Made by a program: the position numbers and the translations under genes | DNA from: Candidatus Bipolaricaulota bacterium | GTDB lineage: Bacteria; Bipolaricaulota; Bipolaricaulia; M55B111 | Assembly: GCA_018334595.1 (NCBI GenBank) | Contig: JAGXLQ010000074.1 | Location: 1 to 6,678, forward strand | Direction of reading: 5' to 3' | DNA length: 6,678 bases | The notes under the pieces: model-generated | Seen by the model: the letters and a program-made list of their open reading frames with translations, nothing else | Database searches by the model: none | Told to the model about the DNA's origin: nothing | In this document: positions 5,695-6,678 of the stretch, one piece after another | How the letters are laid out: every line of letters begins with the position of its first letter | Position numbering within the stretch: position 1 is the stretch's first letter

Positions 5695-6489
5695 TTGTTA
5701 AGGTACGCGATACTGGGCCTCGTTCAGGGCGTAACTGAATTTCTTCCGGTGAGCAGCTCGGGGCACCTGGTAATTCTGCAACATTTTTTCGGTTTGGAAG
5801 CGGAAACGAGCACTCTACTCGATGTCCTCCTTCATTTTGGGACCCTTCTTGCCGTCCTGGTCCTGTTCAGGAAGAGGATATGGAAGTTGATCGCTTCCAT
5901 CTTCGATAGGTCGAGCGAGAACAGGCGGTACCTCTCGAACATTATTCTCGCCACAGTACCGATAGCTGTTGCCGGGTTTCTTGCTCAGGATATCATCGAG
6001 TCCGCCTTCAATTCGTTGCGCGCTGCCGGGATAGGTCTCCTCGTGACCAGTCTGGTGCTGGCAGGGGTAAAGTACCTGGGCGAAACGACCAAGGGAATGA
6101 AGTCTCTGACGTGGAAGGACTCCCTCATCGTCGGTATAGTGCAAACGGCCGCCCTCTTCCCCGGGGTATCCAGGAGCGGCGTGACCATCTCCGCGGGCAT
6201 GGTCAGAAAGCTCAATCCGGAATTTGCCGCCGAATTCTCTTTTCTGCTAATGGTACCCGCCGTCTTCGGGGCTACGCTCTTTAAGGTCTGGGACGGAATT
6301 ATCTCAAACCCGGCACCGATTTCCTCTCAACTGGCCCTCCCTTATATCGTGGGCACGATAATTTCCGCCCTCTCGGGAGCGCTGGCAATCGTCTGGCTGA
6401 TACGACTGCTGAAGAAGGGCCGCTTTAGCTTCTTTGCCTATTATTGCTTCGCTGTAGGAGCGACGGTCGTTACCTGGTCATTTCTCTAA
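5695..6489 (+). CDS. uppP: Undecaprenyl-diphosphatase (bacitracin resistance family)
   Basis: UppP is an integral inner-membrane enzyme that removes a phosphate from undecaprenyl diphosphate, regenerating the lipid carrier used for peptidoglycan and other envelope polymers. The 264-residue product matches family size. The first signature, QGVTEFLPVSSSGHL (11-25), includes the (E/Q)xxxE motif as Gln11 and Glu15, plus His24. The second, PGVSRSGVT (156-164), has the catalytic Arg160 and the serines. Hydrophobic stretches near residues 40-60, 80-98, 108-127, 143-157, 178-197, 213-238 and 243-263 account for the expected membrane helices. It starts with TTG one base after the gltX stop and has its ribosome binding site within gltX, so it is probably translated from the same message. 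High amounts of this protein give bacitracin tolerance in other bacteria. Its stop is one base from that of the opposing gene. Confidence 0.95.
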   Translation: MLRYAILGLVQGVTEFLPVSSSGHLVILQHFFGLEAETSTLLDVLLHFGTLLAVLVLFRKRIWKLIASIFDRSSENRRYLSNIILATVPIAVAGFLAQDIIESAFNSLRAAGIGLLVTSLVLAGVKYLGETTKGMKSLTWKDSLIVGIVQTAALFPGVSRSGVTISAGMVRKLNPEFAAEFSFLLMVPAVFGATLFKVWDGIISNPAPISSQLALPYIVGTIISALSGALAIVWLIRLLKKGRFSFFAYYCFAVGATVVTWSFL

Positions 6490-6490
6490 C

Positions 6491-6678
6491 CTAAATATCT
6501 CTTATCTCTACCGAGGTTTCTTTAAGATCGAGTATCGCCACGGTTGACCTGCCCGTCAGCCATCCACCTGCCTCCCCGGGGTTAATTACCAGGGGTTTCC
6601 CCTGTTGAACATCTATCTTATGGGTATGGCCGTATACGATAACGTCCGGTACCGGGCTCCGCTTGATAATCTCCAGCA
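6491..6678 (-). CDS. C-terminal end of a YfcE/MJ0936-family metallophosphoesterase (5' partial)
   Basis: On the - strand a frame enters from the right edge and ends at TAG (6493 down to 6491), leaving 61 complete residues; the start and the N-terminal metal motifs lie outside the window. The fragment carries DVIVYGHTHK (11-20), where GHTH is the last metal-binding motif of calcineurin-like phosphoesterases. It continues with VINPGEAGGWLTGRSTVAIL (30-49), which fits the YfcE/MJ0936 phosphodiesterase subfamily ('NPGE..gyLTG..T..ILD' as I recall for MJ0936). Members are small cytosolic, metal-dependent phosphodiesterases that act on model phosphodiesters; physiological substrates are mostly unknown. 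The gene faces uppP and ends one base from it, so its transcript would be antisense to uppP if it reads through. Confidence 0.87.
   Translation of the reverse strand, partial: LEIIKRSPVPDVIVYGHTHKIDVQQGKPLVINPGEAGGWLTGRSTVAILDLKETSVEIRDI

Overview
The window is ordinary bacterial chromosome with mostly housekeeping genes. I see no phage, transposase, CRISPR, tRNA, rRNA or recognisable defence system. The host is a bacterium: it has a bacterial-type GltX, an UppP lipid-carrier phosphatase, Shine-Dalgarno sites and sigma70-like promoter boxes. Arginine is often AGG/AGA, and the proteins are rich in Asp and Glu. That combination fits an anaerobic, possibly thermophilic or mildly salt-adapted bacterium from a poorly sampled phylum, but this is inference and I cannot name the taxon.

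Layout. (1) 1-293, + strand: the C-terminal end of a beta-rich, probably exported protein that I do not recognise. (2) 294-485: a leader region with a 10-bp palindrome, potential hairpins, a good sigma70-like promoter and a strong ribosome binding site. (3) 486-1325, +: panB, the first step of pantothenate/CoA synthesis. (4) 1326-1638: 313 bases with no convincing gene, containing several inverted repeats and an intrinsic-terminator-like hairpin oriented for panB. (5) 1639-2196, - strand: rsmD, a 16S rRNA methyltransferase with an altered catalytic motif. (6) 2197-2279: a short divergent promoter region. (7) 2280-6489, +: a compact four-gene unit of HAD phosphatase, COG2509-type FAD oxidoreductase, gltX and uppP. 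Junctions are a 4-base overlap, a 22-base gap and a 1-base gap. (8) 6491-6678, -: the C-terminal end of a YfcE/MJ0936-type phosphodiesterase that meets uppP tail to tail with one base between the stop codons.

The four-gene unit joins translation (gltX), cell-wall lipid carrier recycling (uppP) and two enzymes of unknown substrate, probably expressed from one promoter just upstream of the HAD gene. No single pathway links all four, so shared expression is safer than shared function. The points most worth a second look are a GltX lacking about 40 residues of the usual zinc-binding/CP1 segment, an RsmD with GPPY in place of the D/N-PP-Y/F motif, and the potentially structured 313-base region between panB and rsmD.
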